Assembly (NCBI RefSeq): GCF_964063325.1
Contig: NZ_OZ061315.1
Location: forward strand, 1,612,001 to 1,676,000
DNA: 64,000 nucleotides
Reading direction: 5' to 3'
Source of the DNA: Hafnia alvei
GTDB lineage: Bacteria; Pseudomonadota; Gammaproteobacteria; Enterobacterales; Enterobacteriaceae
How positions within the stretch are numbered: position 1 is the stretch's first letter; each line of letters starts with the position of its first letter. The notes beneath the pieces were generated by a model that was not told the origin of the DNA, did not search any database, and was given only the letters and a program-made list of their open reading frames with translations. The position numbers were made by a program, and so were the translations under genes. This document shows positions 36,052 through 46,790 of this stretch, one piece after another.

Positions 36052-36085
36052 TAAGCATCCTCGCCGCATTGATACGGAACCGCCT
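36052..36085 (-). pseudogene. tle3 3'-end scar before immunity copy 1
   Basis: In the effector frame it reads AVPYQCGEDA-stop, nearly the last ten residues of the lipase gene (EVPYQYGEDA-stop at 39084-39115), and it keeps the TAATG overlap with the following ATG. Confidence 0.6.
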
Positions 36086-36101
36086 CTAACCAGCCTCATG
36101 C

Positions 36102-36322
36102 CTATTCCAACCCCAAATCAGGATCGCATTGCATATGATCCCAACCGGTATAGTTTTTTACCTCAGGGACTTTAGTGGGTAGCCCTTGCCATTCGGCTTT
36201 TTCTTCATTCGTCTGGCCTTTCAGCGTGCTCAGTTCAATGTATGACGTTCCCCATTTTTCCCCTGGGAACTGAGGATCGATCCGTCCTGTGCCAATTTTG
36301 CCATCGTAGGTGAAGGTGTAAT
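36102..36322 (-). pseudogene. Tli3-type immunity gene, C-terminal fragment (copy 2)
   Basis: About 73 codons matching the C terminus of copies 1 and 4 (TFTYDGKIGTGRIDPQFPGE ... HMQCDPDLGLE), cut at 36322 by the insertion sequence. The N-terminal two thirds is absent, not displaced: the other side of the IS is the start of a different repeat unit. Nonfunctional. Confidence 0.8.
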
Positions 36323-36330
36323 TGAAGTGG

Positions 36331-37508
<1,178 letters not shown>

Positions 37509-37588
37509 AATGTCACCTGTTTTGACTATGAGGCGATGATATCACCTCTATTCAGGTGGCCAGATTTAGTATTCCACTTCACTCATGC

Positions 37589-38308
37589 CTATTCCAACCC
37601 CAAATCAGGATCGCATTGCATATGATCCCATCCGGTATAGTTTTTTATCTCAGGGACTTTGGTGGGTAAGCCTTGATAGTTTGTGTGGTACTGCGACGTC
37701 AATTGACCGATGGAGCTCCGCTCAACATAGTCTAATCCCCATTTGGGGCCCGGAGATTGAGGCGATATATGTTCGGGAGATCCATCATAGGGGTTCGTAT
37801 AATCGATACCGGTGCCTCCAGAGAGGACTCTTGGGTCATCGAAGGGTTTAGAACTGAGATAGAGGTGGCCTTGCTTGGTGAGCAAAAAACCTTGGTCATT
37901 CACCACGGTGAAAGACACCACGTTTTCACGATCGGGACTGGTTCCACCGCCGGGTTCTACGCCAAAGCCAACCGAGGCGTAATGCGCATTACGCCAAGTC
38001 TGACCATAATCTTTCGAAACCATAAAACCGCTAATATCCCAATCAGTGATAGCAATATAGCGTTCTGAAGGGTGAACATATTTCCCACCAAATGCGCGAT
38101 AGAATTTGTCCATAACCTCTGACTTAATGCCTCGTTGGGTATCGACATACCAAAGTGCCCCTTCACAGTAGTAGCCTTTGAGTTCCAAATACCGATGGTC
38201 ATCAAAACGATAAATAACCTGCGTTGGAATTTCACTTTTTTTGGCCTGACAACCTGTGGCTAATGCTGCTGAGAGCAGAACGCCTATCAGAGCGATATTT
38301 ATGTTCAT
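37589..38308 (-). CDS. Tli3-type T6SS immunity lipoprotein, copy 3 (mosaic C terminus)
   Basis: 239 residues with lipobox LATGC (Cys20). From the start to about residue 165 it is almost identical to copy 4, with the same KYVHPSERYIAITDWDISGF block. It then diverges sharply (TNPYDGSPEHISPQSPGPKW, then GLDYVERSSIGQLTSQYHTN) and regains identity for the last ~20 residues (KNYTGWDHMQCDPDLGLE). This mosaic pattern suggests recombination and may change effector specificity. GAGGA precedes ATG 38308. Confidence 0.75.
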   Translation of the reverse strand: MNINIALIGVLLSAALATGCQAKKSEIPTQVIYRFDDHRYLELKGYYCEGALWYVDTQRGIKSEVMDKFYRAFGGKYVHPSERYIAITDWDISGFMVSKDYGQTWRNAHYASVGFGVEPGGGTSPDRENVVSFTVVNDQGFLLTKQGHLYLSSKPFDDPRVLSGGTGIDYTNPYDGSPEHISPQSPGPKWGLDYVERSSIGQLTSQYHTNYQGLPTKVPEIKNYTGWDHMQCDPDLGLE

Positions 38309-38341
38309 TAGGCATCCTCGCCGTATTGATACGGAACCGCC
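38309..38341 (-). pseudogene. tle3 3'-end scar before immunity copy 3
   Basis: In the effector frame it reads AVPYQYGEDA-stop, identical to the last nine residues of the intact lipase, and TAATG overlap with the ATG at 38308 is preserved. Confidence 0.65.
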
Positions 38342-38358
38342 CCTAACTAGCCTCATAC

Positions 38359-39084
38359 CTATTCCAACCCCAAATCAGGATCGCATTGCATATGATCCCA
38401 ACCGGTATAGTTTTTTACCTCAGGGACTTTGGTGGGTAGCCCTTGCCATTCGGCTTTTTCTTCATTCGTCTGGCCTTTCAGCGTGCTGAGTTCAATGTAT
38501 GACATTCCCCATTTTTGTCCTGGTGAGCGGGGATCGATCCGTCCTGTGCCTATTTTGCCATCGTAGGTGAAGGTGTAATCGATACCGGGTCCTCCAGGGA
38601 GGACTCTAGGGTCATCGAAGGGTTTAGAGCTGACATAGAGGTGGCCTTGCTTGGTGAGCAAAAAACCTTGGTCATTCACGACGGTGAAAGACACCACGTT
38701 TTCACGATCGGGACTGGTTCCGCCGCCGGGTTCTACGCCATAGGGAACCGAGGCGTAATGTGCATTACGCCAAGTCTGACCATAATCTTTCGAAACCATA
38801 AAACCGCTAATATCCCAATCAGTGATAGCAATATATCGTTCTGAGGGATGAACATATTTCCCACCAAATGCGCGATAGAATTTGTCCATAACCTCTGACT
38901 TAATGCCTCGTTGGGTATCGACATACCAAAGTGCCCCTTCACAGTAGTAGCCTTTGAGTTCCAAATACCGATGGTCATCAAAACGGTAAATAACCTGCGT
39001 TGGAATTTCACTTTTTTTGGCCTGACATCCCGCCATGAGTACTGTCGAGAGCAGACTGCCTATCAGAGCGATATTGGTATTCAT
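38359..39084 (-). CDS. tli3: Tli3-type T6SS immunity lipoprotein, copy 4 (adjacent to effector)
   Basis: 241 residues. Signal peptide with lipobox LMAGC (Cys20). It is directly coupled to the lipase gene (TAATG at 39082-39086), so this is the cognate immunity protein by context. Conserved features include VIYRFDDHRYLELKGYYC, DYGQTWR, VVSFTVVNDQGFLLTKQGHL and the Cys-containing end WDHMQCDP. Expected to sit in the periplasm and bind Tle3 delivered by neighbouring cells. Confidence 0.8.
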   Translation of the reverse strand: MNTNIALIGSLLSTVLMAGCQAKKSEIPTQVIYRFDDHRYLELKGYYCEGALWYVDTQRGIKSEVMDKFYRAFGGKYVHPSERYIAITDWDISGFMVSKDYGQTWRNAHYASVPYGVEPGGGTSPDRENVVSFTVVNDQGFLLTKQGHLYVSSKPFDDPRVLPGGPGIDYTFTYDGKIGTGRIDPRSPGQKWGMSYIELSTLKGQTNEEKAEWQGLPTKVPEVKNYTGWDHMQCDPDLGLE

Positions 39085-41255
39085 TAGGCATCCTCGCCGT
39101 ATTGATAAGGAACTTCGCCATAGTCTGCTGGTTTAGGCATTTCCCATTGCAGCCGAGCTACCTCTTTATTCTCAACTTCAGGGTATCGAGCGGGAATAAC
39201 TTTACTGGCATTGTAAAATGCATTCACGACACCAAAATCCCCCGTTGGCAGAACTTCATCCGCCTTATTCATATATTTCTTAGTATCAATTTTTGGCAAT
39301 ATTCCTGTCTGGTAGTATTTTTTAGCCGGTATATTGGGGTTGTTCTTATTTCGCCAATCTGCGCGCCATAGCAGGCTGTTCCAAAACTGGCCACCCTGCA
39401 GTTCAAACGCCAGACATTGTCCGATGGCTAAATCGTAGGCCATCGCCATTTTAGGCACCTCGGGGTTGGCGACAATGGAAGAGTGCTGGCTGTAGGTGAC
39501 CGGATCGCTTTTTCGCCACTCATCTTCAAGCTGCTGTTTGGTTTTTTCACAGCGCAGTTCCAGCATTTTATTCGCGTCGTTAGTGCCCACAACTCGCCCA
39601 CTGATCACCGGCGTTGGCTGATCAACACTCACCACGGCCAGTTCACTGGGGGTAAGCACATGTCCGATAGTTTGATAACGCAGGCTGTAAGGTAAATTCA
39701 CCACTTTAGGCGGGGCCGCGCGTTTTAGCGCATTGGCGCGGGCGGAATAGGATATATTTTCGTCCTGACTGCCCTTTTCGATGTTGTGCTGATACTTTTT
39801 ATTCACCTTCTCGTCGTTATATTGGCCTTGTAAGCTGAAGCTGAATACCTTTGGCAGAGCCTCGCCGTTAGGAGTGACATCGGAATAGCTGTAGGGCTGG
39901 TTAGTTTTGCCGGAATAAGCGTAGTCACCGCTGCCAGCGGGTGGTTTTCTGAACGGCGTGGACGCTGGCGCTCCCCCAACCGGATAATTTTGATAAAACA
40001 CCCGCTGGCGCAGATTCGGAATGCTGTTTGCTATTGCATCAGGAATGCCTCGCCAGCCAAAGCCTTGCACGCTTCTGAGAGATACGGTGCCATCGTTTGG
40101 GCAAAAGTAGTTGTAAACCTTGCCAAAGTTATTTCGGCTGTAACGAGGATCGGTATCCCAATGAGATTCTCGCGGTAAACACACACGGTCTTTTAATCTT
40201 TGGGTATCGGCAGCCGAGTGTTGCCCGTCGGCACTGGCGTGCGGGTTGGTCGCCATCAGCTGGCAGAAGTGCTTGAATGTCTCCTGACGTGCTTTGTCTG
40301 TTTGGTGATGGCCATCTTGCACGCCTTCCATCACTGTATTGGCTAGCGCGTAGGGAGAGTGGTTGAGGATCACGCAGTCGGCGGGATCGGCACCTTCCTG
40401 TTTAACCAACATATTGGCCAGCATGGTGATCAGCGTGCCTTGACTGTGTGCCACGATATTAATCGTATCGTGCTCGGTGGGCTTATTTTGTCTAATCGTC
40501 AGTATCAAATCAGCTAGTCGCTGAGCGGCAAAGAACTGGTAGATACGATGGGGATTGTCATAGATGGGATGCGTAAAATCACCGTCGTTTATCCAGTTGG
40601 TCCTCGACATAAAGCCAATGGCCGCCATGACCACCCCTCCGGCACCGGGCCCAAGCATATCGGGTAATGACGTGGTGGCATTAGCAAACGTGCCGCCGCC
40701 TTTCGCCGCGGTGGAGTCCAGCACATTACCAAAACAGTCATTAGCGAATCGGCTGTTATTGTCGTTACCGTATTTTTTTAATTTATCAGGATTATTTTCC
40801 TGATAAGCATCATACGGCAGCGGGGTCTCTGCGCTGTTCTTGCTCTTTTTCATCGCCGCACGATATTCGCGTTGGTCCGCTTCCCATGTTGCGTGATCGA
40901 CCGGTTTGTACCCCCAATAAAATGGGATCACCGGTGAACGGCCCGGACCACAAACGCGCATTTGCGGCGTCTCCTCCTCAAGGGCGTAATCCTTCCACTC
41001 ATGCGGATACAAATCGTCTCTGCCCAACCGCTGGTTGAGGCCCGCAATCATACCGGACTCTTGGTTTTGGTACGCCTCGCCCACGTCATTTACGCCATGC
41101 ACCAGAATAACGATACAGGGCATCGGGCGTTTGAGACCGACATAGCAGGTGGTCATTGCGCCACCGGTTTTAGCATCTACCCCAAGTTCATTTTTGGCCA
41201 CGATAGTGGGATTGTAAGGACTAGGTTTGCTATTTTTTGACGACGGGGTATTCAT
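39084..41255 (-). CDS. tle3: Tle3-type T6SS phospholipase effector
   Basis: 723 residues with no signal peptide. Alpha/beta-hydrolase features: ILVHGVNDVGEAYQN (about residue 50, oxyanion-hole region) and the nucleophile elbow INIVAHSQGT with Ser271 (AHSQG, a variant of GHSQG). YFCPNDGTVSLRSVQGFGWRG about residue 390 may carry the acid. The C-terminal DUF3274-like part follows. It begins within the last codons of vgrG (ATGA overlap) and is coupled to the immunity gene. Predicted to cleave membrane phospholipids in the recipient periplasm after T6SS delivery. Regiospecificity cannot be read from sequence. Confidence 0.82.
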   Translation of the reverse strand: MNTPSSKNSKPSPYNPTIVAKNELGVDAKTGGAMTTCYVGLKRPMPCIVILVHGVNDVGEAYQNQESGMIAGLNQRLGRDDLYPHEWKDYALEEETPQMRVCGPGRSPVIPFYWGYKPVDHATWEADQREYRAAMKKSKNSAETPLPYDAYQENNPDKLKKYGNDNNSRFANDCFGNVLDSTAAKGGGTFANATTSLPDMLGPGAGGVVMAAIGFMSRTNWINDGDFTHPIYDNPHRIYQFFAAQRLADLILTIRQNKPTEHDTINIVAHSQGTLITMLANMLVKQEGADPADCVILNHSPYALANTVMEGVQDGHHQTDKARQETFKHFCQLMATNPHASADGQHSAADTQRLKDRVCLPRESHWDTDPRYSRNNFGKVYNYFCPNDGTVSLRSVQGFGWRGIPDAIANSIPNLRQRVFYQNYPVGGAPASTPFRKPPAGSGDYAYSGKTNQPYSYSDVTPNGEALPKVFSFSLQGQYNDEKVNKKYQHNIEKGSQDENISYSARANALKRAAPPKVVNLPYSLRYQTIGHVLTPSELAVVSVDQPTPVISGRVVGTNDANKMLELRCEKTKQQLEDEWRKSDPVTYSQHSSIVANPEVPKMAMAYDLAIGQCLAFELQGGQFWNSLLWRADWRNKNNPNIPAKKYYQTGILPKIDTKKYMNKADEVLPTGDFGVVNAFYNASKVIPARYPEVENKEVARLQWEMPKPADYGEVPYQYGEDA

Positions 41256-43765
41256 GCGGTTTCTCCATGGAGCAGTTCCATTGTCACCTGTTCTAAGTCA
41301 GTCATGTCGAGTAGGGGAGAGCATCCTTGTGCATCCGTGATCCCCTCCACGGCTTCACCGTTGGATTTAGTTAAGCGGAACTTCTGGTGGGCAATCACCT
41401 GTTTAGGATCGCCATCGGCATGTAAAGCAAAACGACGGGCGAACGTACCGGACTCAAAGGCGGGAGCCATGGTTTTGACACTTTCGCCATCTTGGTACAC
41501 CAGCACCGGGGCTTTTTGTGAAATCTTGGTGGGCGAGAATATCTCGACAGAACCATCCGTATTCACGCGTAATCCACCGCCGCCGCATACCAGCTGTAGA
41601 CCTTTTTTGGCACTCAAAACCATCTGCCCATTAACACTGGTTATACTAAACTGTTGGTCAGCAAGAATGCCGATGGCCCCTTTTTGTGCCTGCATCGTGA
41701 CATCGCCGGAAGCGGCAATAAGCTTAATGCCTAATTTGCGCGCAAAGGCGGAGATCCCTTGCCCTACGGCCACGGATAGGTTTTTGAGGACGTTAATGCT
41801 GCTGCTGTTCCCTGCGGTTAACACCACATCTTCGCCCGCCGAGAGCTGGAGGGAAGCGGGGGTCACCTGTGCTATCCCCGCATCGGCGTAGTGCAACATC
41901 CCCGGTTGAGAGAGGCCATTGAGTGCTTGTTGCAGCTGTTGCTGTTTGGTGGCATCAACCGGCGTTGCCTGTGCGATACTGGCGCTCTGCTGCAAAGTTT
42001 TTGCCAGCGTTAGCGCCTGCTCGAGCTGGCGTATGGTCGCAGACATATCCAGCTGCTTGCCTTGGGCGCGAGTTTGAGGCTCTGTGGTAACTAAGATCCC
42101 TTCGGCGGCGCGCAGCGTTCCCTTTTTATCGGTTCTGACCTCAAACCCTTCTCCTCGTAGCGCATGCTCCGCGTTGACTAAATGCCCCATATTGAGCTGG
42201 GTTTTCCCCAGCTCGGTGGCGACCTTGATATGCTCTTCTCCGCGCTTATCCTCAAGGCGAATTTTGTTATTCGCAGGGGTACGGATCACATTGCGCGTAT
42301 TGTTTCGATGAGTCACCACATCGGGATTGTGCTCATCGTGCATGGCGTAGGCAATGTAGGGGCGCTCTGGATCGCCGCCTTCAAAGGCAATGCCGACTTC
42401 CGTATTGTCTAACAGCGGAAAGTGATGGCCGTAGGTATCGCCTGCATAAGGACGAGCCAAACGAACCAACATACTTTCATGGCCCTTTTCTTCATCCTGT
42501 CGGTCAAAATCAAATTTAACCCAGTAACGTCCTTTGGCATCGAGATGGGCATAGCGATCGTTTGCCGTCAGCGATGACACGCGTGCTGGAACGGTACCGC
42601 TGATGCAAGGTCGAGGAAGTCGCTCTGGACGGAAACAGATCTCTTCGCTGTAGGGAATACCGCTGAGTTCAACACAATATGCATTTTTGCGAGACGCTTT
42701 AGCGACCATGGAGGTCACAATAAATCCTGATGCAAAGGCTTCAGGTATATCTCCGGCAATCGTTAATTCCATCCCTGGCGTGACATTTGGGCTGTCAGCC
42801 GTTGCCGAAAGCTGAGTCTGTTGGTTGAGTAAATATTCATGGCGAATACGGGCATAGAACCACGTTGTTTCTGCGTCTTGATCTTGCTGCCATCGATCGC
42901 CGGGTGCGTGGTGAATATCGGCGTAGTGGTATTCACTGCCGTAGGTTGTCGTGTCTTGACGCGCAATATCTGCCTGTGTTTCCAACGTTTGCGCGCCACC
43001 TAGCCGGTAATCATAATTTCTGACGACGACTTCAGCCGGTACAATACAATGACGCGCTTTTAAGCTGTGAACTGCGTAGCTGTTACTCGATAAGCCACTC
43101 GTATTAATGTGGTTGATTTTATGATCGAAGATATAGCGCTGCTGGTTATCAGCAAAGACCATCACAATGATAAACGCATGTTCAGGGTGAGCCTCAAAGC
43201 GGAACCAAATCCCGACCTCGGACAGCAGGCGTCGAATAAACTGCAAATCGGTTTCGCCCCACTGGGTAATCATTTCCCGATGCGGGTAGCGACATGACAG
43301 GTTATCAAAATCAATTTCATACCCTTCAAAATTATGGCTTTTGAGGATTTGTTTCACTAACTCTGGAACGGTTGTATCGAGATAAATCGCGTGGCGCCGT
43401 GTTCTTTCCAACAGCGCTAAAGGGTGTGAGAGTTCAACCTCATAAAGTGACTCATCAGCCGAGGTGCTAATGCGCTCAAAAGCCGTGAAAACACCTTCAA
43501 TTCGCCGTGTCTCCAGCCACTTTTCACTGCTTTCAAGATAGCTCGACCATGCGGTATTCGGCGCACGCATCAACAATGTGGCCTGTTGATTTAGGATATC
43601 TTTGGGCGATATGTCTTTTGTGGGGGAGGTGAACCGGATGGTATAGCGATAGGGGGTACTGAGTGCTTCATGACCGGTGAATGACTCAACGTCAGTCATC
43701 ACATTGCTATGTAATATCTCAAGCAAATAACGGTTTAGCGTTTCTTTGGGGGAATGGCTGGCCAA
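41252..43765 (-). CDS. vgrG: T6SS spike protein VgrG with C-terminal TTR-like extension
   Basis: 837 residues. N-terminal gp27-like domain (VESFTGHEALSTPYRYTIRF ... RRIEGVFTAFERI ... RFEAHPEHAFIIV), then the gp5 OB-fold (GTVPARVSSLTANDRYAHLD, FPLLDNTEVGIAFEGGDPERP), a beta-helix needle and a DUF2345 region (VILTAGNSSSINV, GDVTMQAQKG). The last ~60 residues (QVIAHQKFRLTKSNGEAVEG, then TDAQGCSPLL) look like a transthyretin-like domain, which in other systems recruits Tle lipases. It is the first gene of the island; no other T6SS structural genes are in the window. Confidence 0.9.
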   Translation of the reverse strand: MASHSPKETLNRYLLEILHSNVMTDVESFTGHEALSTPYRYTIRFTSPTKDISPKDILNQQATLLMRAPNTAWSSYLESSEKWLETRRIEGVFTAFERISTSADESLYEVELSHPLALLERTRRHAIYLDTTVPELVKQILKSHNFEGYEIDFDNLSCRYPHREMITQWGETDLQFIRRLLSEVGIWFRFEAHPEHAFIIVMVFADNQQRYIFDHKINHINTSGLSSNSYAVHSLKARHCIVPAEVVVRNYDYRLGGAQTLETQADIARQDTTTYGSEYHYADIHHAPGDRWQQDQDAETTWFYARIRHEYLLNQQTQLSATADSPNVTPGMELTIAGDIPEAFASGFIVTSMVAKASRKNAYCVELSGIPYSEEICFRPERLPRPCISGTVPARVSSLTANDRYAHLDAKGRYWVKFDFDRQDEEKGHESMLVRLARPYAGDTYGHHFPLLDNTEVGIAFEGGDPERPYIAYAMHDEHNPDVVTHRNNTRNVIRTPANNKIRLEDKRGEEHIKVATELGKTQLNMGHLVNAEHALRGEGFEVRTDKKGTLRAAEGILVTTEPQTRAQGKQLDMSATIRQLEQALTLAKTLQQSASIAQATPVDATKQQQLQQALNGLSQPGMLHYADAGIAQVTPASLQLSAGEDVVLTAGNSSSINVLKNLSVAVGQGISAFARKLGIKLIAASGDVTMQAQKGAIGILADQQFSITSVNGQMVLSAKKGLQLVCGGGGLRVNTDGSVEIFSPTKISQKAPVLVYQDGESVKTMAPAFESGTFARRFALHADGDPKQVIAHQKFRLTKSNGEAVEGITDAQGCSPLLDMTDLEQVTMELLHGETA

Positions 43766-44276
43766 AATAAATCTCCATATTTAATGCCAATACCGCTCCG
43801 CGATAAGCTAACGTTGATGTCGGATCGGTTAACGTTTCTTATATAAATGATTAGCCTTACTAATGAAAGGGTTTAATTCTGAAAGTGAGAGTAAAACGTA
43901 TTAACTTGTGATCCCTGACAGTTAGAAGGCTTTAATTATTGTTTTTAGGATTTTGGAGTCCAAATGAAGCGAAGACGTGATAGCGCTTAAGATGTAATGC
44001 CGCTTTCGTTGGGGCAGGTAAGAGGATCAGCGCACAGCCCTTGCTAGAGGCAACGCCTAATTGAGTGAATAATAAAAGTATTTTTTAGTTTGTGAAATGA
44101 ACAGCAAGAGCCTGCAGATTGGTTTTCATATTTATCTAAGAGCTCGCCGGTGCTGAACCGGCGCTCTCAGCGTTGTCTATCTATCCGAACAGCGTGCTAT
44201 ACGTTTGACGTAGTTTAAGTCACTTGTATGGGTATGGCTTCCTAACGTGATTGGTTAGAATGACCAAACAACCGTG
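43766..44276. other. Intergenic region between T6SS island and artJ
   Basis: About 510 bp with no credible gene. It should hold the vgrG promoter (near 43770-43900, AT-rich) and the artJ 3' region. A GC-rich hairpin, CGCCGGT (44145-44151) with ACCGGCG (44157-44163), extends through GAGC/GCTC and may terminate artJ transcription. No integrase or att site seen. Confidence 0.5.
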
Positions 44277-45008
44277 TTATTGCGGAAACCACTGGTCGTT
44301 AATTTTTTTGTACGTCCCATTGGCTTTGATATCGTCCAGCGCTTTATTGAGCTGCGCCAGCAGAGCCGTATTTTCAGGACGAACGGCAATCCCTAAGCCG
44401 GTACCGAAATATTGCGCATCGGTCACGTGATCGCCCACGGCGGCGAGATTAGGATTGTTTTTCAGCCATTCATTGACGACCGCAGTATCGCCAAATACGC
44501 CGTCTAAACGGCCACTTTTCAGATCTAGAATCGCGTTTTGATAGCTGTCATAGGCCACGGTTTTAATTTCAGGATGCTTATCCTGCAAATATTTCTGATG
44601 GGTGGTGCCATTTTCCATCCCCACGCGTAGGCCTTTCATATCAGCGAAGGTTTTATATTTGCCTTTGTCTGCAATGATAATGGCGGAGTTAGCGTAATAG
44701 GGCTGGGTAAAGGTGACCTGCTTTTGGCGCTCCGGCGTGATATCCATGCCCGAAATCACGGCGTCATAACGTTTGAATTTCAGCGCTGGGATCAGGCTGT
44801 CGAAGGCCTGATTGGTGAATGTGCAGGTTGCCTGCATCTGTTTGCACAGCGCCTTGGCCAAATCCATGTCAAAGCCAACGATCTGGTTGTTTGAATCCAT
44901 GGATTCAAACGGTGGATAGGTGGCAGAAGAGGCAAAGCGGATAGTTTCCGCTGCGGTTGCGGTAGCGCTCATTCCTGCCAGTAATGCACAAACCATCAGC
45001 TTTTTCAT
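44277..45008 (-). CDS. artJ: Arginine-binding periplasmic protein ArtJ
   Basis: 243 residues, as E. coli ArtJ. Start at ATG 45008 with AGGAG six bases upstream. Signal peptide to about residue 19 (SATATA|AET), mature TIRFASSATYPPFESMDSNN and the family 3 solute-binding signature GFDMDLAKALCKQMQATC. Paralogue of ArtI (46791-47522). It lies downstream of the artPIQM operon behind a terminator and has its own promoter with ArgR-box-like sequence. Confidence 0.92.
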   Translation of the reverse strand: MKKLMVCALLAGMSATATAAETIRFASSATYPPFESMDSNNQIVGFDMDLAKALCKQMQATCTFTNQAFDSLIPALKFKRYDAVISGMDITPERQKQVTFTQPYYANSAIIIADKGKYKTFADMKGLRVGMENGTTHQKYLQDKHPEIKTVAYDSYQNAILDLKSGRLDGVFGDTAVVNEWLKNNPNLAAVGDHVTDAQYFGTGLGIAVRPENTALLAQLNKALDDIKANGTYKKINDQWFPQ

Positions 45009-45129
45009 CGTAGAACTCCTGTCTGAAATAGTATCTTTAGGCGACCGTCTTTGTTTTGAGGTATTCGCGCGAACGGAACGACGTTCATGCGAAATGACGG
45101 CTAAGTGAACAGAATTGACTTTGCCATTA

Positions 45130-45168
45130 AGTGAATTTATATGCAATATATTTGGTTAAATATTTAAT
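45130..45168 (-). promoter_or_regulatory. Candidate tandem ArgR boxes upstream of artJ
   Basis: AGTGAATTTATATGCAAT (45130-45147) fits the ARG box wnTGAATwwwwATTCAnw with one change. Three bases later, TTTGGTTAAATATTTAAT (45151-45168) is a weaker second box. The 18-3-18 spacing is the one ArgR hexamers use, about 120 bp before the artJ start. artJ is arginine-repressed in E. coli. Confidence 0.5.
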
Positions 45169-45186
45169 GCTCACTTTTATCGATAC

Positions 45187-45215
45187 AAAAAAAGCCAGCG
45201 CGATGGCTGGCTTTT
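45187..45215 (-). terminator. Terminator after artM
   Basis: On the minus strand AGCCAGC pairs with GCTGGCT around CATCGC and is followed by TTTTTTT. It separates artPIQM from artJ. Confidence 0.88.
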
Positions 45216-45238
45216 AGTAGGTATTCTAGATAATTAAG

Positions 45239-45907
45239 TTAATTTCTGCGTTCGAAGGCCAAGGCGCGACGTTCAACCATACGCATAATTAACGTGAGTA
45301 AACCATTTACGCACAGGTAAATCACGCCCGCTGCGCCGAACACCATCACGTCGTAAGTGCGACCATACATCTGCTGGCTGTAGCCCATAACTTCCATCAA
45401 GGTGATGGTGTATGCCAAAGACGTACTTTTGAAAATTAACACCACTTCGTTGGAATAGGACGACAGTGCACGTTTAAACGCGAACGGCAGCAAAATACGT
45501 AGCGTCTGACTGCGTGACATACCGAGAGCTTCGCAGGATTGCCATTGACCCGATGGAATGGCCCTCACCGCGCCGTAGAACAGCTGAGTTGTATACGCCG
45601 CGCTGTTCAGCGCCAAGGCAACCATTGCGCACAGCCAAGGCTGCGACAGCATATTCCACAGCCATGGCGTCTGCTTTATCCAGTCAAACTGGCCTGGGCC
45701 ATAGTAGATCAGGAAGATTTGCACCAGCAGCGGAGTGCCGGTAAACAGCGTGATATAGCCCTGCACTAGCTGAGTCAGTACGATTGGGCGTAGGGTCAAC
45801 ACGATGGTAAACAGCAAAGCCAGTACCAAAGCTACCAACAAGGAAACCACGGTCAGCGTCAGGCTGGTCGGTAATCCTTGAATAATATCGGGAATGTATT
45901 CAAACAT
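45239..45907 (-). CDS. artM: Arginine ABC transporter permease ArtM
   Basis: 222 residues, five membrane segments, with the ABC permease loop SCEALGMSRSQTLRILLPFA near residue 125. The ATG overlaps the artQ stop by one base. Together with ArtQ it forms the channel for arginine bound by ArtJ or ArtI. Confidence 0.94.
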   Translation of the reverse strand: MFEYIPDIIQGLPTSLTLTVVSLLVALVLALLFTIVLTLRPIVLTQLVQGYITLFTGTPLLVQIFLIYYGPGQFDWIKQTPWLWNMLSQPWLCAMVALALNSAAYTTQLFYGAVRAIPSGQWQSCEALGMSRSQTLRILLPFAFKRALSSYSNEVVLIFKSTSLAYTITLMEVMGYSQQMYGRTYDVMVFGAAGVIYLCVNGLLTLIMRMVERRALAFERRN

Positions 45908-46623
45908 TAGGCGTTCCCCCGCTCAAAGCGTGTGGTACGCAGTTCGATTCGTTTCAGAATATATTGGCTGAAAAGGGTGATAATCAAATAAATCGCCGCG
46001 GCAACCATATACCACGTAAACGGCTCTTGAGTTCGGGTAGCAATGCTTTTGGTTTGCAACATTAAATCATTCACACTGATCAATGAAACCAGAGCGGTAT
46101 CTTTCAGCAGTACCAGCCATTGGTTACCCAATCCCGGCAGCGCATGACGCCACATCTGCGGCATGACCAAACGGAAGAAAATGGCGCTTTTGCTTAATCC
46201 TAATGCCTGACCGGCTTCGCGCTGTCCTTCAGGAACGGCTTTCAGTGCGCCACGCAGGGTTTGAGAGGCATAGGCCGCATACAACATCGCCAGCGCAATA
46301 ACGCCGCAAATGAAGGGGCTCACCTCAAAGTTTTCGATATTCAGCTGGATAGGGACCTGGATAAAACCCAGATTCAGATTAAAACCGTCTGAAAGCACCA
46401 TCAGCAACTGCGCTGAACCAAAATAGATAAACAGCACGACGAGAATTTCAGGGAGTCCGCGCACCAGCGTTACCCACGCGGTGCCCAGCCAAGCCACAGG
46501 TTTAATGGTTGACGATTCCCATACGGCGAAAATCATGGCTAATATCAGCCCAAGAACTAATGCACAAAGCGCGAGGCCAACGGTCATACCCGCCGCGCTT
46601 AATAAAGGTTGAAATTCAATCAT
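45907..46623 (-). CDS. artQ: Arginine ABC transporter permease ArtQ
   Basis: 238 residues, five membrane segments, with the EAA-type loop EAGQALGLSKSAIFFRLVMPQ near residue 135. Coupled to artM; 167 bp after artI. Confidence 0.94.
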   Translation of the reverse strand: MIEFQPLLSAAGMTVGLALCALVLGLILAMIFAVWESSTIKPVAWLGTAWVTLVRGLPEILVVLFIYFGSAQLLMVLSDGFNLNLGFIQVPIQLNIENFEVSPFICGVIALAMLYAAYASQTLRGALKAVPEGQREAGQALGLSKSAIFFRLVMPQMWRHALPGLGNQWLVLLKDTALVSLISVNDLMLQTKSIATRTQEPFTWYMVAAAIYLIITLFSQYILKRIELRTTRFERGNA

Positions 46624-46790
46624 TGCTTGGAGCCTATCCCATCAAGCGCTATACACGCCTAAATGATACTTTTTATTACGCCTACAAAGATAGGCACTAT
46701 ACCCGTTCACAGTGCAGGGTATATATCCCCGTTCATTGGCGCTGCATGGAGGCGGTTAGCCTAGCAACAGCGCCAAAGATATCAGAGATA

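Noticed and set aside
36052..36099. Longer N terminus for the Tli3 copies (starts such as MRLVRGGSVS)
   Set aside because: It would place an effector scar in front of the signal peptide; the lipoprotein start with GAGGA ahead is clearly better.
37957..38235. 92-codon frame inside immunity copy 3, also repeated in copy 4 (38733-39011)
   Set aside because: Appears twice only because the immunity genes are duplicated; it is an alternative frame of the lipoprotein gene.
41304..41891. 195-codon plus-strand frame opposite vgrG
   Set aside because: Antisense to the well supported VgrG coding sequence, no separate support.
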